Below are positions 51,401 through 59,779 of a DNA stretch of 64,000 bases, one piece after another. Origin of the DNA: Paenibacillus kyungheensis (lineage in GTDB: Bacteria > Bacillota > Bacilli > Paenibacillales > Paenibacillaceae); NCBI RefSeq assembly GCF_028606985.1, contig NZ_CP117416.1, forward strand, positions 1,030,001 through 1,094,000. The letters are read 5' to 3'. The notes beneath the pieces are model-generated. The model saw nothing but the letters and a program-made list of their open reading frames with translations. It did no database searches and was not told the origin of the DNA. The position numbers were made by a program, and so were the translations under genes. How positions within the stretch are numbered: position 1 is the stretch's first letter; every line of letters starts with the position of its first letter.

Positions 51401-51606
51401 CATAGATAACGGTCTCTGCCTTTCCAAAAATCACCTGTTCTTATGCTTGTATTTTGATGGTTTAACGTTGCTGTTGGAGGACGCATACCATTTTCACCTA
51501 TAATATCTTCGATGGCGATATACTCGGGCACTTCAAAAGCATCCCGATAACGAAGTGGTTCTAGTTGCTGTAGACGTTTTTTTAATTTATCTTCTGTGAA
51601 AAACAT
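48436..51606 (-). CDS. GH38 alpha-mannosidase
   Basis: A 1056-aa enzyme. I use ATG 51606, five to ten bases after AAGGGAGG, rather than the in-frame start at 51672. A zinc-binding HID (His249, Asp251) sits in GHTHIDVAWLWR and the predicted nucleophile is Asp326 (WVEADCNLTSG). DFGITEGGNNGGF-like N-terminal elements and a long C-terminal beta domain fit the family of intracellular bacterial GH38 enzymes. It releases alpha-linked mannose. No signal peptide. It sits 16 bp after a PfkB kinase gene and is followed by GH125. Confidence 0.94.
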   Translation of the reverse strand: MFFTEDKLKKRLQQLEPLRYRDAFEVPEYIAIEDIIGENGMRPPTATLNHQNTSIRTGDFWKGRDRYLWLSASINVPVEWCHRTVVGLFDFGITEGGNNGGFESLAYWNHQPYQGVDSNHIEMILPVGYSGEARLDFRLWSGLEGGGPPREMNHQIKQSQIAWLDRQVDTFFYTAKAILQTITILSATVYERSALLQCLDKAFHHINWSNPGSDSFYESVYIAADQLDQQLTTMKQNHPVTVTALGHTHIDVAWLWRLKHTREKAARSFSTVLRLMEHDPDYIFLQTQPQLYEYIKQDYPDIYEKIKERISEGRWEAGGGMWVEADCNLTSGESLVRQFLFGTRFFEQEFGVSSSYLWLPDVFGYSWALPQILKKSGFDTFMTTKISWNQVNRMPHDTFQWRGIDGSEVLTHFITTPDDWEDGNSFFYTYNGLIEAQTVQGIWNSYQDKEVNQNLLLSYGYGDGGGGVTREMLELRRQLDRIPGVPQVTTGRADDYFEQLNTTFDHTDRYVHTWDGELYLEYHRGTYTSQAYNKKMNRKLELLYRETEWLQTFSSVLATDWSTYAQQSINEGWKIILRNQFHDIIPGSSIAEVYEDSTKEYAEALQIGQQAWSAASTTLTTTDDHSITVFNSSSWAVSPAVHIPFALCGTEDYIWTDDQQHLLQAQRTDDHWIVQTSTIPALGVSTIHYKTIATSDDNGMVDSIPFLYEEGTLVTPYYELKWNAQGQLISIMDLENVRQVLAPDARGNVFQLFEDKPMNFDSWDIDIFYQEKMEEINHLISVRLLSTGLLQTTVEFVWQYDETVITQQLTVYARSRRIDFQTHVDWKERQKLLKVAFPVQIRSTEATYDIQFGNVKRPTHWNTSWDWARFESVGHQWADLSERNYGVSLLNDCKYGYDIKDNVMRLSLLKSAIYPDPHADYGQHEFTYSLYPHAGDWLTGHTVQEAWALNQPCQIASGKAQVFNTDRSSFSMFTLSASHVMVDAVKKAEDHNLIVLRIHEYGGIRSPLHITSDLLIDSWQECNLMEQPIGEIHHTPLSLEISPYEIRTFLVSLQGG

Positions 51607-51622
51607 AGTGTGCCTCCCTTGA

Positions 51623-52588
51623 TCAGACAATAACTTCCCAATCGTCTGCAATATGTCCAGCTTGTCTGGCAATAAAATCTTCTACGCCTGCTTGATCGGG
51701 TATACCGGTATTGCCACCATAAGCCGATACAGAAAGTGCTCCACAAGCGTTGCCATATTGTAGACATTCTCCTCTATCATGCCCGGTCAATACGCCATAC
51801 ATATAACCTGCATTAAAACTATCACCAGCACCTGTCGTATCTACAGCTGTAATCGTATACGCAGAGCGGTAGACCATATGATGCTGTTGAACAGAAACCG
51901 CTCCGCGTGAGCCCATTTTAACAACCAAATGTTTCGCATGTTGCGACATTTTGTTAATCGATTCACGAATCTCGGTACAACCGGTATAATGTAGTGCTTC
52001 AAGTTCATTAAGAAAGAAAATATCGACTTCTTTCATAATTTCAAAAATACCGCTATACCATTCACCACTATCATCCCAACCGACATCGAACGAAATCGTA
52101 GCACCAAACGATTTGATTTTTTTGATCATTTGTAGATAAGCATCATGATTACGACTACCTTGATAGCCAGTTAAATGAACATGGCGACCGTATCGCATAC
52201 TGTTTTCGTTCAAGTCTTCCATACGCACTTCAGCATTAGAGCCCATATAAGTGATAAATGAACGATCATGTTCAGGATTGATCGCAATCGAAATGCCTGT
52301 ATTATTTTCTTCACTCTGACGAATATAAGAAGTATCAATATTCAATTCACTGAATTCATCCAAAATAAAACGACCGTAGTAATCACTGCCCAGTACCCCG
52401 TTAAAAGCAACTTTAAGCCCCATTTTGGCAAGTGCCATCGAGAATAGAGCAGCACCTCCACCAATATGAATAAGCATATTTTTCACAAACACTTCTTGCC
52501 CTGGAAGAGGTAGCTGATCACTTCCTGCGACGATCAGATCGATATTAGCATCACCGATAGAGACAACATCGTATTGTTTTTCGTTCAA
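51623..52588 (-). CDS. PfkB-family carbohydrate kinase
   Basis: A 321-aa sugar kinase, start TTG 52588 after GAGGGA. The N-terminal signature GGGAALFSMALAKMG and the C-terminal DTTGAGDSFNAGYMYG (anion hole and catalytic Asp) are both present. The phosphoryl acceptor is unknown; the operon context makes a mannose- or fructose-type sugar or a sugar released by the hydrolases plausible. Ribokinase-like specificity is also possible. Confidence 0.9.
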   Translation of the reverse strand: MNEKQYDVVSIGDANIDLIVAGSDQLPLPGQEVFVKNMLIHIGGGAALFSMALAKMGLKVAFNGVLGSDYYGRFILDEFSELNIDTSYIRQSEENNTGISIAINPEHDRSFITYMGSNAEVRMEDLNENSMRYGRHVHLTGYQGSRNHDAYLQMIKKIKSFGATISFDVGWDDSGEWYSGIFEIMKEVDIFFLNELEALHYTGCTEIRESINKMSQHAKHLVVKMGSRGAVSVQQHHMVYRSAYTITAVDTTGAGDSFNAGYMYGVLTGHDRGECLQYGNACGALSVSAYGGNTGIPDQAGVEDFIARQAGHIADDWEVIV

Positions 52589-52680
52589 TGATAATCCCTC
52601 ATTTATTTAAGGACATAGCGCATCCCGATTTTTGTACTTTATTTCTGTAGGGTGATCGTCCAGCAGTAGAGATCGTGGAA

Positions 52681-53577
52681 TTATCCTTTGACCGATCCGA
52701 CCATAATACCCTGTACAAAATACTTCTGAATAAACGGATAAACTGTAGCAATCGGCACGACTGAAATAATAACCATCGCCATTTTCATCGATTCGGTCGT
52801 TACCGAGTTGCCTGCGCTCATCATCGCATTCATCGATAAGTTTTTGCGCATCGCTTCGGCTGCGGTTAACATCTGTTGCAATATGGTCTGTAAAGGTCTT
52901 AATTTCTCATCAGTGACATAAAAGGCACCTGAGAACCAGTCATTCCAGTGCATAACACCATTAAACAAACAGATAACGGATAATACCGGCATACTAAGCG
53001 GAATATAAATGCGGAATAACACCTGAAAATCATGAGCACCATCGATCTTAGCCGATTCTTCCATACTTTGATCTATCGATTGGAAAAAAGTACGAACCAG
53101 AATCAGATTCCATGCGCTATACAACGTAGGGATAATGTATACCCAGATCGTATTGTTCAAGTGGAACATTTTCAAAACCATAAAGTAAGGAATAATCCCA
53201 CCATTGAACAACATCGTAAACACGATAAATATACTGGCAATGCCTACACCGGGTAAATTTTTATTTTTGAGTGCAAAGGCTGCCATAGAAGTAAGCAATA
53301 CACTTAGAAATGTTCCTAAAATCGTACGAAATAAAGTCACTTCCATACCTTGTAGTACCGCTGGATTTTTGAACACTTCTACATAGTTAGATACCGAGAA
53401 AACACGAGGCCAAAAAGCAATCCCACCGAGTGAAGCATCTTTACCATCATTCAAAGAAAGCGCCAGAATATTGACCAGTGGCATAAGAATGACCAGACAC
53501 AAAACCACCAGTAACATATAGTTGATTGCAATAGCTATGCGCTCATTGAGCGGTGCTTTGCCTACTGCTTTATCCAT
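52681..53577 (-). CDS. Carbohydrate ABC transporter permease, YtcP/LplC type
   Basis: A 298-aa permease. I use ATG 53577, which has GGAGG eight bases upstream; the in-frame ATG at 53583 is too close. The EAA loop (SMEESAKIDGAHDFQVLFRIYIPL) and GSVKG ending are those of LplC/YtcP proteins. It acts with the LplB-type permease and the lipoprotein encoded upstream. There is no ATPase gene in the operon. Confidence 0.9.
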   Translation of the reverse strand: MDKAVGKAPLNERIAIAINYMLLVVLCLVILMPLVNILALSLNDGKDASLGGIAFWPRVFSVSNYVEVFKNPAVLQGMEVTLFRTILGTFLSVLLTSMAAFALKNKNLPGVGIASIFIVFTMLFNGGIIPYFMVLKMFHLNNTIWVYIIPTLYSAWNLILVRTFFQSIDQSMEESAKIDGAHDFQVLFRIYIPLSMPVLSVICLFNGVMHWNDWFSGAFYVTDEKLRPLQTILQQMLTAAEAMRKNLSMNAMMSAGNSVTTESMKMAMVIISVVPIATVYPFIQKYFVQGIMVGSVKG

Positions 53578-53661
53578 CTGCATAACCTCCGCAGTTTTAA
53601 TTTGATAGGGGATGGTTACACATCCCCTAAGCAGTTCAGTGGTAGATCACAGCATATATTT

Positions 53662-55392
53662 TTAGAAAAATGCATCAATATAGAATACAACTGAAGAAGG
53701 ATCGGCATTGTATTTATCTTGTAAATATTTCTCGTATTGCTCGACACCTGCATCTTTTAACTGTTGACGATAATCGTTTAACATTTGTGTAGCTTCTGTC
53801 ATATCTTTAGCAAAAAATGCTTGGACTAACACATCTTTGTAGGAATCGAGTACAGGTTTGAGCGATGCTTCAATATCAGGAACTTCGGCTAAATAAGAAG
53901 CGGCTGTGTAACCATCCCAGTATTTATATTTTGGATTACCATAATTCATCAATTCAAAATACAGTTTGTACCGTTCTGGCTGGGAATTCGCACTACGAAT
54001 CAATTCACCAAAGTCTTTGTTGTTATTGACATCAGTTTTGCCAAGTAAGCTACCCCAGAAGTAAGGAATGGTATTGCGTTCTTCGCCTGGATTATTTTTC
54101 ATTACATCCAGTACTTTATCAGTGTAGATATATTGTCCTTTATCATTGATTTTGTAATCTTCGCCTTCGATCCCATAGTTCCAAAGCGCTTTTCCTTCTT
54201 TGCTTGCAAGGTAATCCATATACTGAATAATTTGCTCTGGATTTTTGGTAGTAGAAGGAATGGCTACCACTTGACTACCGGATTTTTCTTTTTCATAAAT
54301 GTCTGTTTCGCCTTTGTAATTTTCCATCTGATCCATCGGCAAATATTTGGTTTTCTCAAACATTGTCAATGAATCTGGAGCGATATTCATATACGAAGAA
54401 ATAGCATAAGAGCCGTTATTGTATGCTTCTTCAGCACGTACACCATCCATATTAAAAGCTTCTTTATCCAGTAGACCGTCTTTCAACAGTTTTTGTACAA
54501 ATTCGATACTTTTGAGAGCATAATCAGTTTCAGCTACATGTTTGACTTGTCCATTTTCGACATCAAATTGTGTACCATTACCGAAGTCAAAGTTTTTGAA
54601 TAATGTACTGGTAACTTGACCGCCCCATTTACGTGGGCCAATAACAGTGATTGGTTTACCATTGTTATCTTTAAAATTTCCAGCTTTGATTTTGAGTGCT
54701 AGATTGTATAGATCATCTTGTGTTTTGATTTTGGAAGGATCGACATTTAATGCCTTGGCGATATCTGCACGAATCCATAGTCCTGCACGATAGTGAAGAC
54801 GATCTTCATCGGTTGTATTTTTGGCAGGGATATTCATATGAATAAAGTATACTTTGCCGCCAAATTCAGGACGGAACATAACATTTTCTTTGGTATCACG
54901 AGGTAAGAATTCAGGATCAAGATAGTTTTTGAGTACTTTGGTATTTTTGAGGTAAGGGCTCAAATCAGTGAATAGACCTTCACGAGCACCTTTGAGAAGT
55001 ACATTCATTTCCGGGCGACCCCCATGATCGAGATACGCTTCGATCACATCGGGCAAATCTCCTGTTGCTAGAGCTACTGTTAACTCTTGTAGTCCATCAG
55101 CCGCACCGCTAGATTGCCAGTTGATCGTCATGCCTGTTTTTTCTTTGATTTTGAGTGCAATCGGATTCCCGACTTGATCATCTGGTAACTGTGCACCATC
55201 ACCTTCAAGAAAAATACGTCCTGTTAAATCACGATTAGCGATAAATCCATCTTCACCGCTTTTGCGACCGTCAGCGGCAACGTCACTTGTTGCTTCACTA
55301 CCACTGCTGTCTGAAGAACAAGCAGATAACAATACAACCATAAACAATAAAAGGCAAAGCGTAAGTGAAGTGTGGCGTTTAATAGTTTTCAC
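53662..55392 (-). CDS. Extracellular substrate-binding lipoprotein (LipO/YtcQ type)
   Basis: A 576-aa lipoprotein with LLSAC (lipid Cys25). I use GTG 55392, with GGAG eight bases upstream, rather than the GTG at 55401. Its length and aromatic-rich C-terminus are typical of LipO/YtcQ proteins, the large binding proteins of LplABC-like importers for complex glycans. It probably captures mannosyl- or galactosyl-oligosaccharides. The ligand is inferred from operon context. Confidence 0.88.
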   Translation of the reverse strand: MKTIKRHTSLTLCLLLFMVVLLSACSSDSSGSEATSDVAADGRKSGEDGFIANRDLTGRIFLEGDGAQLPDDQVGNPIALKIKEKTGMTINWQSSGAADGLQELTVALATGDLPDVIEAYLDHGGRPEMNVLLKGAREGLFTDLSPYLKNTKVLKNYLDPEFLPRDTKENVMFRPEFGGKVYFIHMNIPAKNTTDEDRLHYRAGLWIRADIAKALNVDPSKIKTQDDLYNLALKIKAGNFKDNNGKPITVIGPRKWGGQVTSTLFKNFDFGNGTQFDVENGQVKHVAETDYALKSIEFVQKLLKDGLLDKEAFNMDGVRAEEAYNNGSYAISSYMNIAPDSLTMFEKTKYLPMDQMENYKGETDIYEKEKSGSQVVAIPSTTKNPEQIIQYMDYLASKEGKALWNYGIEGEDYKINDKGQYIYTDKVLDVMKNNPGEERNTIPYFWGSLLGKTDVNNNKDFGELIRSANSQPERYKLYFELMNYGNPKYKYWDGYTAASYLAEVPDIEASLKPVLDSYKDVLVQAFFAKDMTEATQMLNDYRQQLKDAGVEQYEKYLQDKYNADPSSVVFYIDAFF

Positions 55393-55419
55393 AAAAATCA
55401 CTCCAAATGGTTTATTGGA

Positions 55420-56391
55420 CTACCAGAGACTTGCTTCATTTTTGCTAAAGCGTTTAACCAGATAATTGGTTACAATAACGAGAATTAAGCCCACCAGACC
55501 TTGTAACAAACCGACAGCTGCACCATATCCATATTGTCCTTGCATCATACCTACTCGCAATACATACGTATCCAGAATATCGGAGTAATCAGAGTTACCT
55601 GCAGTACGAAGTAAATAGTTCTGTTCATACCCTGTAGTTAACAGACTACCAATATCCAAAATAAACAAAATCGCGATAGTAGGACGGATCGAAGGCAATG
55701 TAATATGCCAGATTTTGCGCCACTTGCTTGCGCCATCCATTTCAGCGGCTTCGTATAAAGTAGGATCTATTCCTGCCATCGAAGCCAGATAAATGATCGA
55801 ACCCCAACCGATATTTTTCCAGAGATAGGTGAGGAACATAATCAGATAGAAGTACTTGCCATCCATCATGTAAAAAATACTACCGTCGCCACCGAGAGCA
55901 GCTATAAATTGATTGAAAATACCATCGTCAGGAGCAAGGATTTTATTGGTAAAAGCGGCAACAACAACCCATGAGAGGAAGTAAGGGAGATAGGAGATCG
56001 TTTGGGTTATCGATTTGAATCGTTTGGAGCGAACTTCATTTAACATTAATGCTAGTAGGATAGGGAAAGGGAAGTACACAATAATTTTGAGAAAACCTAC
56101 AATAAATGTATTCAAAATCAATTGAGTAGCATCAGGATAAGAGAAAAATAATTTGAAGTAGCGAAGTCCTACCCAAGGACCTCCGAACATCCCGGCATTG
56201 AATCGGAATTCTTTAAATGCCATGACCAGCCCTGCCATAGGAAGGTAGGAGAAGATGACGAAAAAGATAAGACATGGTAGCAACATCAGGTACAGATAAC
56301 GGTTCACAACAATCGTTTTCCATAATCCTGATGAAGATGCTTTTTTGCTTTTCGTTGATTTTTTGGGAACAGAATCAAGTTCGGCTTGCAT
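55420..56391 (-). CDS. Carbohydrate ABC transporter permease, LplB type
   Basis: A 323-aa permease, start ATG 56391 with AAAGGAGT upstream. A basic cytosolic N-terminus (KKSTKSKKASSS) precedes six helices, and the EAA loop (LYEAAEMDGASKWRKIWHITLP) is well conserved. It pairs with the YtcP-type permease. Together with the lipoprotein it would import larger oligosaccharides. Confidence 0.9.
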   Translation of the reverse strand: MQAELDSVPKKSTKSKKASSSGLWKTIVVNRYLYLMLLPCLIFFVIFSYLPMAGLVMAFKEFRFNAGMFGGPWVGLRYFKLFFSYPDATQLILNTFIVGFLKIIVYFPFPILLALMLNEVRSKRFKSITQTISYLPYFLSWVVVAAFTNKILAPDDGIFNQFIAALGGDGSIFYMMDGKYFYLIMFLTYLWKNIGWGSIIYLASMAGIDPTLYEAAEMDGASKWRKIWHITLPSIRPTIAILFILDIGSLLTTGYEQNYLLRTAGNSDYSDILDTYVLRVGMMQGQYGYGAAVGLLQGLVGLILVIVTNYLVKRFSKNEASLW

Positions 56392-56448
56392 AGCACTACT
56401 CCTTTCATACTGGCGAATACACATAAATAGCGAAATGATGCGGGTAGC

Positions 56449-57213
56449 TTACAGAGTGGTGATTAACTGACGTAAGTAATGTAGACTCGATTCTAGACTG
56501 TCCATTGGTGATCCCGGACAATAATCTTGTTCAACAGCGTACCATTCTACACCATGTTGTTCGCCCCAGCGTAAGATAGGGGCAAAGTCGATAACACCAC
56601 TCCCCACTTCTGCAAAATAGTGACGATCATCATCTGTCATATCTTTAAAGTGTAAAATAGGCATTCGGTGAGCATACGATTCAATAATACGTAGCGGATC
56701 AAGATTCGCTTTTTTGACCCAATACGTATCGATCTCAGCATATACAGGTGTTGCTTCATCGTATTCAAGCAAATATTGAAGTGCGTATTTGCCTTCCATC
56801 ATCGTATGAAATTCCCAATCATGATTATGAAATCCAACACGATAACCTTGAGGGGAAACGATAGCAGATACTTTGCGTAGCTCCTGTCGTACATACAGAT
56901 AACCTTGTTCATTTTTGTGTTCATCCGGTAAAGAGTGGCAGATCATATCCGGTGTCTCAAAAAGATCAGCTTCGATAATGACTTGATCGAGATCGTGTTT
57001 CATTCGTTCTAAGCCTACATGCATTCCAGCAGTACGAAGTCCAATTTCTTTCATCACTGCTGCGATTTCAGCAGGATCATTACCATGCAATCCATCAATC
57101 TGTACCGCTGTCCAGCCCATTTTGCGAAGTTCTTTTAGCGTATATATAAAGTCTTGTTTGAGTTCGTTGCGTACCGTAAACAATTGAGCTGCTAATTTGT
57201 CTTGAATCATCAT
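56449..57213 (-). CDS. Sugar phosphate isomerase/epimerase family protein (TIM barrel)
   Basis: A 254-aa TIM-barrel protein; either of two adjacent ATGs (57213, 57210) may be used. Metal-site segments include GFHNHDWEF, AEIDTYWV, ILHFKDM and YAVEQDYCPG. It overlaps the aldo/keto reductase stop by four bases, so the two are translated together. Related proteins isomerise or epimerise sugars such as those released by the operon's hydrolases. The substrate is not known. Confidence 0.85.
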   Translation of the reverse strand: MMIQDKLAAQLFTVRNELKQDFIYTLKELRKMGWTAVQIDGLHGNDPAEIAAVMKEIGLRTAGMHVGLERMKHDLDQVIIEADLFETPDMICHSLPDEHKNEQGYLYVRQELRKVSAIVSPQGYRVGFHNHDWEFHTMMEGKYALQYLLEYDEATPVYAEIDTYWVKKANLDPLRIIESYAHRMPILHFKDMTDDDRHYFAEVGSGVIDFAPILRWGEQHGVEWYAVEQDYCPGSPMDSLESSLHYLRQLITTL

Positions 57214-58133
57214 CGTTCATCCCTTTCCAAATTGAGCCATTGTAGATCGGATTCATGAATATCGAGCGACAATACCGCAAACGATTGAGCCAATTCTTCA
57301 GAAGAGCGAGGGCCAATAATAGCTGCTGTAGGGAATGGACGATGAAGTACAAAATAAAGAGCGATCTGTGTAGGGGTTACTTTTTTCTCATCTGCCAGTA
57401 TGACAGCACGACGATAACGTTCCCAGTTCGGTTCGCTATAATACACACGCACCATTTCTTCATTCGAACGATCTTCAGGGGCAAAAGCACCGGAGAAAAA
57501 TCCACCGCCTTGTGCTGACCAAGAAAGTAGCGGAAGCTGGTTGTTATGATGCCATTGAACAGTGTGTTCATCTGCGGATACACAACCAGGCCAGCGCGCT
57601 TCCAAAGCGACAGCAAGAGAAAGGTTAGGGCTATTAAAAGTAAATCCTTTTAATCCGTGTTGCTCTGCATAATCATTAGCTTGTTGTATCCGTTGATAAC
57701 TCCAGTTAGAAGCACCAAATGTACGAATAAGACCATTCGAGACATGTTCATTGAGTGTATCGATAATCGGTTCAACAGCAACAGACTCATCATCTCGATG
57801 TAGAGCATAAAGGTCGATATAATCTGTTCCTAATCGTTCCAGACTGATAAGTAGATCATGAGTAATCGCTTCGGGATGTACTCGTGGTGTAGTTTCGCCT
57901 TTGAGAGGATGAGCACATTTACTAAGTAATATAAGTTGCTCACGATTGTGTTGTTCTTTCATCCATTGCCCAATAATGACCTCACTATTGGTATATTGAT
58001 AAGCCATATCGATAGTTGTTCCACCAGCAGCTACAAATTCATCTAATATCCATGTACCATCCATTTTGGATAAATCCCCTGTTCCTATAATGAGCGGTGA
58101 GACGGAGATGTTATCAACAATTATCTTTTTCAA
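57210..58133 (-). CDS. Aldo/keto reductase
   Basis: A 307-aa NADPH-dependent oxidoreductase starting at TTG 58133 with GGGGGA upstream. The family features are DMAYQYTNSEVIIGQWMKE (catalytic Asp/Tyr), LLSKCAHPLKG (Lys), YALHRDDESV (His), and NADP-binding PTAAIIGPRSSEEL near the C-terminus. It is the first gene of the glycan operon, directly behind an operator. It may reduce a sugar or sugar acid intermediate; the function is inferred. Confidence 0.9.
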   Translation of the reverse strand: MKKIIVDNISVSPLIIGTGDLSKMDGTWILDEFVAAGGTTIDMAYQYTNSEVIIGQWMKEQHNREQLILLSKCAHPLKGETTPRVHPEAITHDLLISLERLGTDYIDLYALHRDDESVAVEPIIDTLNEHVSNGLIRTFGASNWSYQRIQQANDYAEQHGLKGFTFNSPNLSLAVALEARWPGCVSADEHTVQWHHNNQLPLLSWSAQGGGFFSGAFAPEDRSNEEMVRVYYSEPNWERYRRAVILADEKKVTPTQIALYFVLHRPFPTAAIIGPRSSEELAQSFAVLSLDIHESDLQWLNLERDER

Positions 58134-58150
58134 CTGTATTCCCCCTTTTA

Positions 58151-58164
58151 TGGAATCGATACCA
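58151..58164 (-). promoter_or_regulatory. Operator copy 1 for the LacI-family regulator
   Basis: TGGAATCGATACCA lies 18 bp upstream of the first gene of the glycan operon. It is a near-palindrome typical of LacI-family operators and recurs at 58237 and 58282. Confidence 0.75.
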
Positions 58165-58236
58165 TACAGATGTATAAGCTATGTTATAAGATTAAGCAGG
58201 TGAAAAAATAAGTAAAGCGACATCAATTCCTATAAT

Positions 58237-58252
58237 ATGGTATCGATTCCAT
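58237..58252 (-). promoter_or_regulatory. Operator copy 2 for the LacI-family regulator
   Basis: ATGGTATCGATTCCAT, the reverse complement of copy 1 extended by one base on each side, 86 bp upstream of it. The spacing would allow looping or cooperative binding. Confidence 0.75.
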
Positions 58253-58281
58253 AAAGATCAAAAAATGTGATATCTGTTATC

Positions 58282-58295
58282 TGGAATCGATACCA
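58282..58295 (-). promoter_or_regulatory. Operator copy 3 for the LacI-family regulator
   Basis: TGGAATCGATACCA again, identical to copy 1, 45 bp upstream of copy 2 and 240 bp before the end of the regulator gene. The stretch 58296-58534 between it and the regulator is A+T-rich and otherwise empty. Confidence 0.75.
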
Positions 58296-58534
58296 CATTA
58301 TGAGCTTGTTACTCCATCTGGTGTAGATAGAGTGTAAGATACCATGTACAACAAAAGATAAGTGAAAGTAAAAAGATGACGTTGTGAGTTATAAATAAGA
58401 TAAGGATAAACAAATGTGTGAGGTAAAGTAACTTGTGAAGTATTCTTAGGAGTTTTTTTTTAAAGAAAATGTTTTGATATGATACATTATATTACGTAAC
58501 TTTTATAAATAACAAGTATAAATTTGAAATAAGT

Positions 58535-59545
58535 TTAATTTATTTTTTTACAACTATCTCTGATTACCAGTTGATGTTGCAAAACGATATCTGTTTTTTG
58601 TTGTGTTTTGGGACGAGCAATTAACTTGTGTAGACTTTCTAAAGAAATTTGACCCATTTCATAGATCGGTTGCTGCATAGAGGTGATAGCCGGGCGAACA
58701 ATATTAGTAATTGTACTACCATCAAAGCCGATAATCGAAATATCATCAGGAACTTTAAGATCTTGATCCAGTGCACAATTCAAAGCACCAACTGCCATAT
58801 CATCACTAGCTGCAAATACAACGGTTGGACGATTAGAAAGCTGAAGCAATTCTTTCATCAACGCTTGTCCACTAGGAAGCTTATAATCACCAAATTTAAT
58901 ATAATCAGGATTAATCGCTATTTTATGCTTAATTAACGCATCACGAAATCCGTTATATCGACTTTGGCCAGAAGTAATATCTTGTAGATCGCCCCCCAGA
59001 TAAGAAATAGCAGTATGACCTGCATCGATCAAATATTCAGTAGCATCAAAAGCCGCCTGATAATCATCTATCAATACTGACATAAACGTAGGGTCAGGCG
59101 ATTTTACACTGGAAAACAAAATCGGCATCGTTGCATTTTGGATAAACGATACAATATCATCATTTGTTTTTTCATGCATAATAATAATGCCTTCGACTCT
59201 CATTTCCTGAAAAATATACAGGTATTTGAGTTCTTTACTCAAGTTCTCAGCAATATTGCAGACGATCAGGTTATATCCGTATTTACTTGCATTTTCTTCA
59301 ATACTACTCAGAATCGTAGAGTAGAAGTTAGACGTTAAATCAGGCACAATCACGCCTATCGTATTGGTTTTCTGTTTTTTGAGACTACGAGCAATATGAC
59401 TAGGAGAGTATTTGAGTTCTTCAATCGCTTCATTCACTCGTGCTAGTATATCTTCGCTAACATATTTCTCACCATTCAACACTCTAGATACACTGGTGAC
59501 GGATACGCCGGCTCTTTTTGCAACATCTTTAATTTTGACAGTCAT
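58535..59545 (-). CDS. LacI-family transcriptional regulator
   Basis: A 336-aa repressor. I use ATG 59545, preceded by GGGAG, because the family N-terminus (VKIKDVAKRAGVSVTSVSRVLNG) begins there; the frame start at 59596 adds 17 spurious residues. The HTH and hinge (VNEAIEELKYSPSHIARSLKKQ) are followed by a periplasmic-binding-protein-type effector domain with VFAASDDMAVGAL and IIGFDGSTITNIVRPAITS. It lies upstream of, and on the same strand as, the glycan operon, with three copies of a LacI-type operator between. It most likely represses that operon. Confidence 0.93.
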   Translation of the reverse strand: MTVKIKDVAKRAGVSVTSVSRVLNGEKYVSEDILARVNEAIEELKYSPSHIARSLKKQKTNTIGVIVPDLTSNFYSTILSSIEENASKYGYNLIVCNIAENLSKELKYLYIFQEMRVEGIIIMHEKTNDDIVSFIQNATMPILFSSVKSPDPTFMSVLIDDYQAAFDATEYLIDAGHTAISYLGGDLQDITSGQSRYNGFRDALIKHKIAINPDYIKFGDYKLPSGQALMKELLQLSNRPTVVFAASDDMAVGALNCALDQDLKVPDDISIIGFDGSTITNIVRPAITSMQQPIYEMGQISLESLHKLIARPKTQQKTDIVLQHQLVIRDSCKKIN

Positions 59546-59690
59546 ATAGCCAACTCCCTCAACTGGAAAAAAAGTAAGAGTGTTTGTATCAAACATTACA
59601 ATCGCTCTTTACCATATATTGACGAATCACTTCATATTCGTCAATCATTCCATGACATTCGTTAGCTAAAGTACGACCGATTATTTCAAC

Positions 59691-59737
59691 TTACAGTCGT
59701 TAAATGGTAAACTATATCTGTAAGTAAGCGCTATCAT
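59691..59737 (+). promoter_or_regulatory. Promoter of the polyol dehydrogenase with overlapping cre site
   Basis: TTACAG (59691-59696) and TATATC (59713-59718) are 16 bp apart and can be a sigma-A promoter. Five bases after the -10, AGTAAGCGCTATCAT (59723-59737) matches cre, so CcpA would repress by blocking RNA polymerase. Inferred from pattern only. Confidence 0.45.
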
Positions 59738-59779
59738 ATCATGGAATTTTGCAGATTGCTAGAGGGAGGAAAAAATTTT

